DNA of 12,905 bases, taken from GCA-003244245 sp035714625 (GTDB taxonomy: Bacteria; Actinomycetota; Actinomycetes; Mycobacteriales; Pseudonocardiaceae). Below the pieces are notes generated by a model, which was not told the DNA's origin, made no database searches, and saw nothing but the letters and a program-made list of their open reading frames with translations. The DNA is taken from the NCBI GenBank assembly GCA_035714625.1, contig DASTLT010000201.1:1-12905 (forward strand). The letters are read 5' to 3'. This document shows positions 1-5,603 of the stretch, one piece after another; position 1 is the first letter of the stretch; the number at the start of each line of letters is the position of its first letter. Position numbers and translations under genes: made by a program.

Positions 1-1
1 C

Positions 2-244
2 CTGCGGTCTTCCGCGTGCACGTCTCCCGAGTCCCCGGACATCACGCTGCCGATTTCCGCGCGCTGCGAGCGTGATGACCGGGCCATCGGCGCGGCGGGA
101 TCAGCCAGCTCCACCCCGACTGGTCTGGTTCCGCCGCGCCCCACCCTCCCCGGACACACAGCCGGACCCGGCGGCGCCTCTGATCTCCCCGCCGCTGACC
201 GGCCTGCCACGACTGGGCCCACCAGACCAACAGAGGAGCTGTGA
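2..244 (+). CDS. Possible 3' end of an unrecognised gene (partial)
   Basis: Frame 2 is open from the window edge to a TGA at 242-244, one base before the next start codon, with the next gene's Shine-Dalgarno lying inside it. The deduced 80-residue tail is rich in Pro, Ala, Thr and Ser and shows no domain I recognise. Frame 3 is also open from the edge, and GC-rich third positions do not clearly choose between them. The closely packed stop/start is the only positive argument for a real upstream gene. It could equally be noncoding. Confidence 0.25.
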   Translation: MRSSACTSPESPDITLPISARCERDDRAIGAAGSASSTPTGLVPPRPTLPGHTAGPGGASDLPAADRPATTGPTRPTEEL

Positions 245-245
245 G

Positions 246-455
246 GTGGAGACCTTCAGCGAAAGCCAGTCCGACCGCACCGTGCTCGCCTTCCAAGGCC
301 CCGACGGGGAGCCCGCCACCGTGATCGTCCAACGCAGCCGCAGCCACGTGTGGATGGTTTACCACGGCGCGCTCAAGACCACGGTGGCCATGACCGACCG
401 GCAAGCCGTCGAGCTCATCGAGGCACTCCGCGCCGCGTCCCGGACCCCGCGATGA
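246..455 (+). CDS. Small hypothetical protein, 69 aa
   Basis: I do not recognise this family. A GTG start at 246 is preceded by AGAGGAG (232-238) at 7-nt spacing, which is why I prefer it to the longer in-frame ATG at 72, whose extra N-terminus is low-complexity Pro/Arg-rich. The protein starts VETFSESQSD, has a short beta-rich middle (TVLAFQGPDGEPATVIVQRS, then HVWMVYHG) and ends in a predicted helix around VELIEALRAASR. There is no signal peptide, membrane segment or Cys/His metal motif, so it is probably cytosolic. It reads toward the toxin-antitoxin pair on the other strand, so nothing links their functions. Small actinobacterial orphan proteins of this kind are common next to accessory genes. 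Confidence 0.6.
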   Translation: METFSESQSDRTVLAFQGPDGEPATVIVQRSRSHVWMVYHGALKTTVAMTDRQAVELIEALRAASRTPR

Positions 456-695
456 CCCGCCCCGACCGCTGACGATGTATCCCATGCCCGACTTGACCAG
501 CACCGACAGCGCCAGTCCCCCGGGGACCACTCGCTCACGGCGGACCCCCGCGGTGACCGAATGACTGCAGCGCAGGTTGCGGTTCCTGGTCTCACGACAG
601 GCAGCCGCTTGCGGTGACCCAGCGGGGAGATGCCGCCCGGTCGACAGGCGACACAGGTCATGCGGCGGCCAGTTTCACATGCCGAGACGCCGAGG
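456..695. other. Intergenic stretch between convergent genes
   Basis: This stretch separates the small plus-strand gene from the minus-strand toxin. It contains a 29-codon open frame at 475-564 (starting MYPMPDLTST) with no convincing ribosome binding site; I do not call it a gene. I see no clear terminator hairpin with a T-run. Confidence 0.4.
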
Positions 696-1016
696 TCACA
701 AGCCGAGATATCGAGCGACAGCGTGCTCGACTTCGGCGAGTTCGTCGCGTTCGAGGTAGTGCACCGGGTCGCCGATGATGTAATCGGTGTCGATGCTGCG
801 GATTTGGTCGACGAGGAACCTGGTCTCCTGTCCGTTGATCTCCATTGATGGGCGGAAGACGGCGGGCTGCGCCGTTGTCGAGGTGGGGATGATCGTGGCG
901 ACACTCCATGGCATGGAACTCGGACTGAGTACCAGACCCAGGCGCCTGCCGCGCTGTTCGTGGCCGCGCTTCTCCTCACCCAGATCCACTCGGTAGACCG
1001 CGCCACGAATCACCAC
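696..1016 (-). CDS. mazF: MazF/PemK-family toxin (endoribonuclease)
   Basis: This is the toxin of a type II toxin-antitoxin pair; MazF proteins are SH3-like-barrel ribonucleases that cut mRNA, and sometimes rRNA or tRNA, at short motifs. The 106-residue protein shows the family layout: RGAVYRVDLG at the N-terminus, a variable loop followed by GRRLGLVLS, the core strand VATIIPTSTTA (residues ~40-50), and the C-terminal LVDQIRSIDTDYI block ending in a helix near AEVEHAVARYL. The GTG start at 1016 overlaps the antitoxin stop codon by 7 bp, so translation is probably coupled to the upstream antitoxin. A second GTG follows immediately. Its length is normal for the family and it looks intact. The cleavage sequence cannot be told from this. 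Confidence 0.93.
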   Translation of the reverse strand: MVIRGAVYRVDLGEEKRGHEQRGRRLGLVLSPSSMPWSVATIIPTSTTAQPAVFRPSMEINGQETRFLVDQIRSIDTDYIIGDPVHYLERDELAEVEHAVARYLGL

Positions 1017-1210
1017 GCATCAGCCTCACCCGTCAGGTCTTCCCCCACGAGGCGCTCAGCGTCGGATCGGGCCTGGGAGAGCCATACTTCGCGCTCGAGT
1101 AGCCGCAGTGCGCGGCGGATCACGTCGCTGGTGCGCTCGTCGGGGCGCATCGCAGCCTTGATGATCCGCTCGTCCTCGTCGGTAGGCCGGAAGCCGATCG
1201 TGGTCGCCAT
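1010..1210 (-). CDS. Ribbon-helix-helix-type antitoxin of the MazF pair
   Basis: The 66-residue protein begins MATTIGFRPTDEDERI. The N-terminal beta strand (TTIGFRPT) followed by two helices (DEDERIIKAAM and TSDVIRRALRLLERE) fits a ribbon-helix-helix DNA-binding domain. The C-terminal acidic tail (DAERLVGEDLTGEADAW) would be the toxin-neutralising segment. It lies directly upstream of, and overlaps, the MazF gene, the normal antitoxin-first order. I chose the ATG at 1210 rather than the in-frame ATGs at 1261 and 1246 because the DNA before it reads as a promoter (TACTCT, then 6 nt, then ATG). There is no Shine-Dalgarno, so the mRNA is probably leaderless. It likely represses its own operon through the inverted repeat at 1224-1242. 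Confidence 0.85.
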   Translation of the reverse strand: MATTIGFRPTDEDERIIKAAMRPDERTSDVIRRALRLLEREVWLSQARSDAERLVGEDLTGEADAW

Positions 1211-1246
1211 GGTCCCAGAGTACCACCTGCGTTTAACAGGTGTCAT
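1211..1246 (-). promoter_or_regulatory. Leaderless promoter of the toxin-antitoxin operon
   Basis: Reading leftward: ATGACA (1246-1241, five of six matches to TTGACA), an 18-bp spacer, TACTCT (1222-1217, fits TAnnnT), six bases, then the antitoxin ATG at 1210. This spacing puts the transcription start at or next to the A of the ATG. Confidence 0.6.
1224..1242. promoter_or_regulatory. Inverted repeat, likely antitoxin operator
   Basis: CACCTG-N7-CAGGTG is a perfect 6-bp dyad filling the spacer between the proposed -35 and -10 of the toxin-antitoxin promoter. A protein bound here would block RNA polymerase, which suits autorepression by the ribbon-helix-helix antitoxin. The assignment to that antitoxin is inference. 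Confidence 0.5.
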
Positions 1247-1417
1247 ACCAATGTAGAACATCGTCAGTGGTCGCCTGGATCACGTGCCGCGCTGGTCCTG
1301 AGCGGCCGGAGCAGTGGATCGTGATCGTCATTCGAGTGCCCGTCATCGACATCTGGTGTCGTTCCCGGCACTGAGACGGCGATCATGAATCTGGACCCGA
1401 TGACCGGCGGTGGCGGC

Positions 1418-1443
1418 GGAATGGGTCTGCCGGTGGTGGCGTT
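1418..1443 (+). promoter_or_regulatory. Sigma-R (SigH)-type promoter upstream of sigR
   Basis: GGAAT (1418-1422), exactly 18 bases, then GTT (1441-1443). This is the full consensus known for sigma-R promoters in Streptomyces and close to that for mycobacterial SigH. It points toward sigR and fits positive autoregulation. The transcription start would fall about 1448-1453, very close to the GTG at 1453 that opens the long sigR reading frame. I found no second exact GGAAT-N18-GTT among the GGAAT/GGAAC occurrences I checked on either strand. Confidence 0.7.
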
Positions 1444-1452
1444 GCTCGAAGC

Positions 1453-1713
1453 GTGGTCTCCACAATGCCGCAGGCTGCTCGTCACACTGCCACTGGTCGC
1501 CCCAGTGAGTTGGGTAGACACAGTGAGTTGGGTAGACACAGTGAGCTGGGTAGACACAGTGAGCTGGGTAGACACCGTGAGTCTGGTAGACACCGTAGCC
1601 CCGGCCGGGCGGGGCAGGACCAGCAGCGCAGACCTGATTCGCCGGGCCTGGCGGGCGGTTGGCGCGTACGCTCGACCCGCAACGTAGACCCGGCCAGGGG
1701 AGTCGACGTCGGG
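1453..1713 (+). other. In-frame N-terminal extension of sigR (candidate sigma-R' isoform)
   Basis: The sigR frame is open without interruption from GTG 1453 (or ATG 1465) to the sigR body, adding 87 (or 83) residues. The extension contains four copies of SELGRH and one RESGRH from an 18-bp DNA repeat, then an Arg/Gly/Pro-rich stretch. Neither start has a Shine-Dalgarno, so translation would have to be leaderless from the promoter at 1418-1443. Codon use is mixed and includes the rare AGA in every repeat, so coding is not proven. In Streptomyces coelicolor a longer, unstable sigma-R' is made from an upstream sigma-R-dependent promoter; the layout here matches that. Confidence 0.45.
1503..1592 (+). 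repeat. Five-copy 18-bp tandem repeat
   Basis: The unit is CAGTGAGTTGGGTAGACA. Copies 1 and 2 are identical, copies 3 and 4 share one T-to-C change (synonymous in the sigR frame), and copy 5 differs at four positions, so the array looks recent. Being a multiple of three, changes in copy number would keep the sigR frame open. Confidence 0.95.
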
Positions 1714-2490
1714 ATGCCAGCCGACAGCACAGGGCCCACCCAGCCCGTGGGACCCGAAGGGAGCGCCGTGCCAGCCGCCACTGTGGGCGGGCCGCCAGGC
1801 GCGGCCGAGGATCCGCAGCGGCCGGACGGCCCGGACCAGGGCAGCCTAGACCAGAGCGTCCAGGACGGCGAGGTTCGGGACGGCGAGGTTGGGGACGGCG
1901 CCATCGCGGAGACGGCGCAGCAGCGCAGCGCGCGTTTCGAGCGCGACGCCATGCCGCTGCTCGACCAGTTGTACGCGGCGGCGCTGCGGATGACCCGCAA
2001 TCCGGCCGACGCCGAGGACCTGGTGCAGGAGACCTACCTCAAGGCATACAGCGCGTTCGGGTCATTCCGGGAAGGCACCAACCTGCGGGCCTGGCTGTAC
2101 CGGATCCTGACCAACACCTACATCAACGGGTACCGCAAGCGGCAACGCCAGCCCGCCCAGCAGCCCACCGACGAGATCACTGACTGGCAGCTCGCCCAGG
2201 CCGAGCAGCACACCTCGTCGGGGCTGCGCTCGGCCGAGATGGAAGCGCTGGACAAGCTGCCCGACTCCGATGTCAAGGACGCCCTCAGCCAGCTTGCAGA
2301 GGACTTCCGGATGGCCGTCTACCTGGCCGACGTCGAAGGCTTCGCTTACAAGGAGATCGCCGAGATCATGGGAACCCCGATCGGGACCGTGATGTCGCGG
2401 CTGCACCGGGGTCGCAAGCAACTGCGCGACATGCTGACCGGGGTGGCCCGCGAGCGGGGTTTCCTGCGCAATACGGAGGTCGCGTCATGA
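1714..2490 (+). CDS. sigR: RNA polymerase sigma factor SigR/SigH (ECF, thiol-oxidative stress)
   Basis: This ECF sigma factor directs RNA polymerase to thioredoxin, mycothiol and proteolysis genes under disulfide stress. With the ATG at 1714 it has 258 residues. After a variable acidic Pro/Gly-rich head, region 2 runs from about residue 74 (RFERDAMPLLDQLYAAALRM, DAEDLVQETYLKAY, AWLYRILTNTYINGYRKRQR). Region 4 is at about 190-245 (DFRMAVYLADVEGFAYKEIA, then GTPIGTVMSRLHRGRKQL). These blocks match Streptomyces SigR and mycobacterial SigH closely. Start choice is uncertain: ATG 1714 has AGGGGAG 11 nt upstream, and GTG 1768 has GAAGGGAG 4 nt upstream (240 residues). A sigma-R promoter at 1418 and a TACGCT at 1667-1672 could serve long and short transcripts. 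The stop overlaps rsrA as ATGA. Function is certain; the N-terminus is not. Confidence 0.95.
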   Translation: MPADSTGPTQPVGPEGSAVPAATVGGPPGAAEDPQRPDGPDQGSLDQSVQDGEVRDGEVGDGAIAETAQQRSARFERDAMPLLDQLYAAALRMTRNPADAEDLVQETYLKAYSAFGSFREGTNLRAWLYRILTNTYINGYRKRQRQPAQQPTDEITDWQLAQAEQHTSSGLRSAEMEALDKLPDSDVKDALSQLAEDFRMAVYLADVEGFAYKEIAEIMGTPIGTVMSRLHRGRKQLRDMLTGVARERGFLRNTEVAS

Positions 2491-2864
2491 GCTGCGGAGA
2501 CCCCCACGAAACGGACTGCGGCGAGGTGCTCGCCGAGATGTGGCTGTTCCTGGACAACGAGTGCAACCATGAGCGGCGCGAGCTGCTGAAGCGTCACCTC
2601 GAGGAATGTGGTGCGTGCCTGGAGGAGTACGGCCTGGAGGAGCACCTCAAGGCGTTGCTCGCCCGCAAGTGCGGCGGCGACCACGCGCCCGACGAGTTCA
2701 AGCAGCGGCTGCGCCAGTCGATCCAGGAGATCATGGTGCGCCAGGCGGTGCTCGGCGCAGAGGTCACCGTCGAGCAGGACGAGGACGGCACCATCGTGGA
2801 GGTGCGGACCGCTGTGGAGACCCGCACCTGGACGTCCCGGGAGCGACGGCCCCCCCCGCACTGA
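2487..2864 (+). CDS. rsrA: Anti-sigma factor RsrA (zinc-binding, redox-sensitive)
   Basis: RsrA binds and silences sigma-R in reduced cells and lets go when its cysteines form a disulfide. The 125-residue protein has the zinc anti-sigma signature at exactly the Streptomyces numbering: Cys11, His37, Cys41 and Cys44 (HLEECGAC), plus Cys3 and Cys62, with Cys26 extra. His7 lies near the N-terminus. The ATG overlaps the sigR stop by four bases (2487-2490), so the pair is translationally coupled. The segment after residue 65 (DEFKQRLRQSIQEIMVRQAV, then an acidic strand) is also typical. The tail ends in Arg/Pro residues encoded by a run of eight C (2850-2857). Slippage there would change only the last few residues and lengthen the tail, leaving the zinc site intact. 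Confidence 0.95.
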   Translation: MSCGDPHETDCGEVLAEMWLFLDNECNHERRELLKRHLEECGACLEEYGLEEHLKALLARKCGGDHAPDEFKQRLRQSIQEIMVRQAVLGAEVTVEQDEDGTIVEVRTAVETRTWTSRERRPPPH

Positions 2865-2946
2865 CTGTCCCCGCCCGATAGACCCCCTGGGGACCGGCCC
2901 CTTCGGCGGCGGCCCCGTCCGGCCGCAGCGACGGGCCCGCGCGGGG

Positions 2947-3021
2947 TTAGCAGTTCGGGCGCTTGCCGTGGCTGGCGGCGTTCTTCTTCCGATCGCGCTT
3001 CTTGCGGGTTCGCTTGGACAT
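2947..3021 (-). CDS. 50S ribosomal protein bL37, 24 aa
   Basis: A minus-strand ATG (3021-3019) opens a 24-codon frame: MSKRTRKKRDRKKN, then AASHGKRPNC and TAA. AGAGGAG lies 5 nt upstream (revcomp of 3027-3033). Half the residues are Arg or Lys, and the HGKRPN ending is characteristic of bL37, the tiny actinobacterial large-subunit protein found in mycobacterial ribosome structures, which is also about 24 residues. It would pack against 23S rRNA. The last residue is Cys where I would expect Ala or Ser. It is convergent with rsrA and divergent from the carrier protein gene. It is too short for ordinary gene finders and easily missed. Confidence 0.87.
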   Translation of the reverse strand: MSKRTRKKRDRKKNAASHGKRPNC

Positions 3022-3137
3022 GTCGGCTCCTCTGCTCGCAGACGACCCGAGTGTGTCATGCCGCCCGTGCTCGCTTCCGGGCGACGGTGCCGGCCGTGGT
3101 TGGATGGCGAGTGCCGCAGCACCGAGGAGGGCGAGTC

Positions 3138-3353
3138 ATGTCTGAGGAGATCCGCGCCGAGATGGTGGCCAACGTCTGGAAGATCGTGGTCGAGCAGGGG
3201 GACACCGTGTCCGACGGCGACACCCTGGTGATTCTCGAGTCGATGAAGATGGAGATCCCGGTCCTCGCCGAGGCCGACGGCACCGTCTCTAAGCTGGCCG
3301 TCTCAGAGGGTGACGTGGTGCAGGAAGGCGATCTGATCGCCGTCCTGGAGTGA
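3138..3353 (+). CDS. Biotin/lipoyl-attachment carrier protein, 71 aa
   Basis: This is a free-standing biotinyl/lipoyl domain, equivalent to mycobacterial TB7.3 (Rv3221c). The swinging-arm lysine is Lys37 in the ESMKMEIPV turn; the two flanking hairpin halves (VWKIVVEQGDTVSDGDTL and GTVSKLAVSEGDVVQEGDLI) show the usual pseudo-twofold repeat. The Met-Lys-Met context favours biotin over lipoate. The ATG at 3138 has GAGGAGG 7 nt upstream; the longer frame from 3051 adds residues unlike the family. It is followed after 25 bp by the kinase gene, so they are probably co-transcribed. Which carboxylase, if any, uses it cannot be seen here, since no carboxylase subunits are nearby. Confidence 0.92.
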   Translation: MSEEIRAEMVANVWKIVVEQGDTVSDGDTLVILESMKMEIPVLAEADGTVSKLAVSEGDVVQEGDLIAVLE

Positions 3354-3378
3354 GGCCACGAGCCGAGGGTGAGTCGCG

Positions 3379-4866
3379 ATGTCGACGCTGAGTGAGCTGC
3401 TCGCCCAACACACCCACCTGCCCGGCGCAGCCGTCGGCCACCTGCAGCGGATCGTCGCTGAGTGGCAGTTGCTCGCCGACCTGTCCTTCGCCGACTTCTT
3501 GCTGTGGGTGCCCTTGGACTCGGCCGACCCGGTGGGGGAGTTCCTCTGCGTGGCGCACGCCCGGCCCACCACGGCACTGACCGCCCATCCCGAGGATGTG
3601 GTGGGCACCCAGGCGGTGACCGGTGACCACCCCCAGTTGCACCGCACCCTGGTGGAGGCCCGGATCCTGCGCGAAGAGGCGCCCCGCTGGCAGCAGGGTG
3701 TTCCGGTGCGCCGGGAGACCGTGCCGGTGAAGCTGGGTGAGACGCAGATCGCCGTCCTCGGTCGAGACACCAACCTGGCCGTGCCCCGGGTACCCAGCCC
3801 GCTGGAGATCGCCTACCTGGGCGTCGCGGCAGATTTGTGCCAGATGCTGGCGGATGGCACGTTTCCCGATCCAGCCGGGGGCCCCGACCTGCACAGCGGC
3901 CCGCGGGTGGGGGACGGCCTGATCCGCGTGCACCCCACCGGAAGTGTGATCTACGCCAGCCCGAATGCGTTGTCCGCCTACCACCGGATGGGTCATGCGG
4001 CGGACCTGCGGGGCGAGCAGCTCGCGCCGCTGACCCGCAGCCTGGTCTCCGACCCCTTCGACGCCGCGGAGGTGGCCGAGCGGATCCGGGCTGCGCTGGA
4101 GGGCAGGCCGAGCATGCGGATCGAGGCCGACGCGGCCGGGGCCACGATGCTGTTCCGGGCGTTGCCGTTACGTCCGCGGGGGGAGCCGGCTGGAGCGCTG
4201 GTGCTGGTCCGCGATGTGACCGAGGTACGCAGCCGGGACCGTGCGCTGCTGTCCAAGGACGCCACCATCCGGGAGATCCACCATCGGGTGAAGAACAACT
4301 TGCAGACGGTGGCGGCACTGCTCCGGTTGCAGGCCCGGCGCACCGAGCATGCCGAGGCCCGCCAGGCGTTGCAGGAGTCGGTTCGTCGAGTGGCGTCGAT
4401 CGCCATGGTGCACGAGACGTTATCGATGTCATTGGACGAGCGGGTGGACATCGACGCCCTGGTGGACAGCGTGCTGCCGATGATTGCCGAGGTGGCGGGG
4501 GAGCAGAGCCGGGTCGTCGTGCGCCGCGAGGGAACCTTCGGGGTGCTGGCGGCCGAGCTTGCCACCCCGCTGGTGCTGGCGCTGACCGAGTTGGTGCAGA
4601 ATGCGGTGGAGCATGCTTTCGAAGCGGGGCAACCCGGCGAGGTCGTGTTGCGCGCGCAGCGGTCGGCCCGGTCGTTGGAGGTGGCCGTTTCCGACGATGG
4701 CCGGGGGCTTCCGCAGGAATTCGCACTGGGCCGCGCGGAGCGGCTGGGCCTGCAGATCGTCCGAACGCTGGTCGGCTCGGAGTTACGGGGAACGCTGGAC
4801 CTGCAGCGCAGGCAACCCCACGGCACCGTCGCCGTGCTGCGGTTGCCGCTGGCGGTTCGCCGCTGA
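3379..4866 (+). CDS. pdtaS: Sensor histidine kinase, PdtaS type
   Basis: This soluble kinase probably phosphorylates an ANTAR-type antiterminator (PdtaR) encoded elsewhere. In order, the 495 residues carry an N-terminal GAF-like H_kinase_N domain (about 1-150), a PAS domain (about 175-285, DGLIRVHPTGSVIYASPNAL), and a HisKA_2 dimerisation/phosphoacceptor helix with the His301-His302 pair in REIHHRVKNNLQ. The HATPase_c domain has Asn408 in the N box (ELVQNAVEHAFE), SDDGRGLP at 438-445 and RLGLQIV at 455-461. No membrane helix or signal peptide is visible. GAGGG lies 9 nt upstream of the ATG. The place between the TB7.3-like gene and whiB1 matches Mycobacterium Rv3220c. Three TTA leucine codons occur (4168, 4420, 4783). 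No response regulator gene is adjacent, as in mycobacteria. Confidence 0.93.
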   Translation: MSTLSELLAQHTHLPGAAVGHLQRIVAEWQLLADLSFADFLLWVPLDSADPVGEFLCVAHARPTTALTAHPEDVVGTQAVTGDHPQLHRTLVEARILREEAPRWQQGVPVRRETVPVKLGETQIAVLGRDTNLAVPRVPSPLEIAYLGVAADLCQMLADGTFPDPAGGPDLHSGPRVGDGLIRVHPTGSVIYASPNALSAYHRMGHAADLRGEQLAPLTRSLVSDPFDAAEVAERIRAALEGRPSMRIEADAAGATMLFRALPLRPRGEPAGALVLVRDVTEVRSRDRALLSKDATIREIHHRVKNNLQTVAALLRLQARRTEHAEARQALQESVRRVASIAMVHETLSMSLDERVDIDALVDSVLPMIAEVAGEQSRVVVRREGTFGVLAAELATPLVLALTELVQNAVEHAFEAGQPGEVVLRAQRSARSLEVAVSDDGRGLPQEFALGRAERLGLQIVRTLVGSELRGTLDLQRRQPHGTVAVLRLPLAVRR

Positions 4867-4919
4867 ACGGCCCCTGAAGATCGCCCTGAATGATGGCCGC
4901 TGAATGGCCGCTGCGGAAT

Positions 4920-4960
4920 GGCAGGGGGCCCAGCACCACTCAGGTGTCGGGCCCCCTGCC
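4920..4960. terminator. Bidirectional terminator between pdtaS and whiB1
   Basis: Perfect 12-bp arms GGCAGGGGGCCC (4920-4931) and GGGCCCCCTGCC (4949-4960), with an inner CACC/GGTG stem (4934-4937 with 4943-4946) and a 5-nt loop. There is no T-run on either side, as is usual in high-GC actinobacteria. It lies between convergent genes. Confidence 0.85.
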
Positions 4961-4981
4961 GGTCGTGCTCAGGTGCGCGGA

Positions 4982-5236
4982 TCAGGCGCCGGTACGGGCC
5001 CGGGTACGTGTGGTGCGCCGCTTGACGGCACGCCGCTCGTCCTCGCTCATGCCGCCCCATACGCCGGCATCCTGCCCGGAGGCGAGGGCCCAGTTAAGGC
5101 ACTCGACACTGACCGGGCAGCGCCGGCAGACGGTCTTCGCCTCGGCGATCTGCAGTAGAGCGGGACCGCTGGTTCCCACTGGGAAGAACAGCTCCGGGTC
5201 CTCGTCTCGGCAGGCCGCGCGGTGGCGCCAGTCCAT
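4982..5236 (-). CDS. whiB1: WhiB1, [4Fe-4S] transcription factor
   Basis: WhiB1 is a small iron-sulfur regulator that works with the primary sigma factor and, in mycobacteria, reacts with nitric oxide and is essential. The 84 residues are nearly identical in pattern to Mycobacterium WhiB1: MDWRHRAACRDEDPELFFPV at the start, cluster ligands Cys9, Cys37, Cys40 and Cys46 (CRRCPVSVEC), the GVWGGM turn, and a basic C-terminal tail (RRAVKRRTTRTRART) that contacts DNA. AGGAG (revcomp of 5245-5249) lies 8 nt before the ATG. It is convergent with pdtaS, as in Mycobacterium, and a CRP-type site lies 70-86 bp upstream. All key residues are present. Confidence 0.97.
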   Translation of the reverse strand: MDWRHRAACRDEDPELFFPVGTSGPALLQIAEAKTVCRRCPVSVECLNWALASGQDAGVWGGMSEDERRAVKRRTTRTRARTGA

Positions 5237-5306
5237 GGTTCTTGCTCCTTGTGGATCGCGCTGGTCACCGCGTGCCCCAGCGCTGTCATCGTCTGTCGTT
5301 TGGGCT

Positions 5307-5322
5307 TGTGAATGCTTTCACG
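5307..5322. promoter_or_regulatory. CRP/Cmr-type binding site upstream of whiB1
   Basis: TGTGA-N6-TCACG matches the cyclic-AMP receptor protein consensus TGTGA-N6-TCACA in nine of ten bases. In M. tuberculosis the CRP homologue Rv3676 is known to bind the whiB1 promoter, so position and context agree. A TTGACA on the minus strand (5339-5334) lies 11 bp farther upstream. If it is the -35, the CRP site would overlap the -10 and act negatively; if a promoter closer to the gene is used, it could activate. I cannot identify a good -10 for either case. Confidence 0.65.
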
Positions 5323-5352
5323 ATCGCTCGCGATGTCAAGGGGCATCTCGCG

Positions 5353-5376
5353 GCCGGGTGAGTCAGTTCACCCGGC
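5353..5376. repeat. 9-bp inverted repeat upstream of whiB1
   Basis: GCCGGGTGA (5353-5361), a 6-bp spacer, TCACCCGGC (5368-5376): perfect arms. It lies 14 bp upstream of the TTGACA of the proposed whiB1 promoter. It could be an operator or a hairpin. The remaining DNA from 5377 to 5591 contains an AT-rich patch with GATTC-A-GAATC (5416-5426) and no gene I can support. Confidence 0.8.
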
Positions 5377-5591
5377 AGATAGCCGAGATCCAAGCCCCCA
5401 GCCGCACGTGAAAACGATTCAGAATCCCTGGTGCAAGGCTGCTGCGCGGCGTAACGGTGAGGTCACAAAGACTTGACCGCACGCCCGGACGCTGCGCCCC
5501 ACAGGTATCAACGCGCCGGGCCGCGAAACGTTCCGCCCGAATGTTGAGCTTGGCCTGGATGGGGGACCCGCTGTCGGGGCAGGCCGCTGGC

Positions 5592-5597
5592 TACGCT
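5592..5597 (+). promoter_or_regulatory. -10 element of a leaderless promoter for the membrane protein gene
   Basis: TACGCT fits TAnnnT and is followed by six bases and then the GTG at 5604, the spacing expected if transcription starts at the start codon. No clear -35 is visible. It supports GTG 5604 as the true start. Confidence 0.45.
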
Positions 5598-5603
5598 GGG
5601 CCG

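Noticed and set aside
1503..1592. CRISPR array
   Set aside because: The units abut directly with no spacers and no cas genes are nearby; it is a simple tandem repeat.
1264..1593. Minus-strand frame with repeated STQLTV units through the 18-bp array
   Set aside because: The repeat is free of stops in several frames on both strands. This frame has no ribosome binding site, no promoter and no domain beyond the repeat.
1385..1687. Plus-strand frame with repeated SWVDTV units
   Set aside because: Same array in another frame. It starts before the sigma-R promoter and ends in unrelated sequence, whereas the sigR frame continues into a real protein.
2850..2857. Run of eight C as a programmed frameshift in rsrA
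   Set aside because: It affects only the last few residues beyond the zinc site, and no conserved domain continues in the alternative frame.
3056..4939. 627-codon antisense frame across the carrier protein and pdtaS
   Set aside because: It is Pro/Arg/Ala-rich without recognisable motifs and lies opposite two well-supported genes.
5409..5426. Zur/Fur-like operator in the AT-rich patch upstream of the membrane protein
   Set aside because: TGAAAACGATTCA resembles such boxes only loosely and symmetry is poor; no metal transport gene is adjacent.
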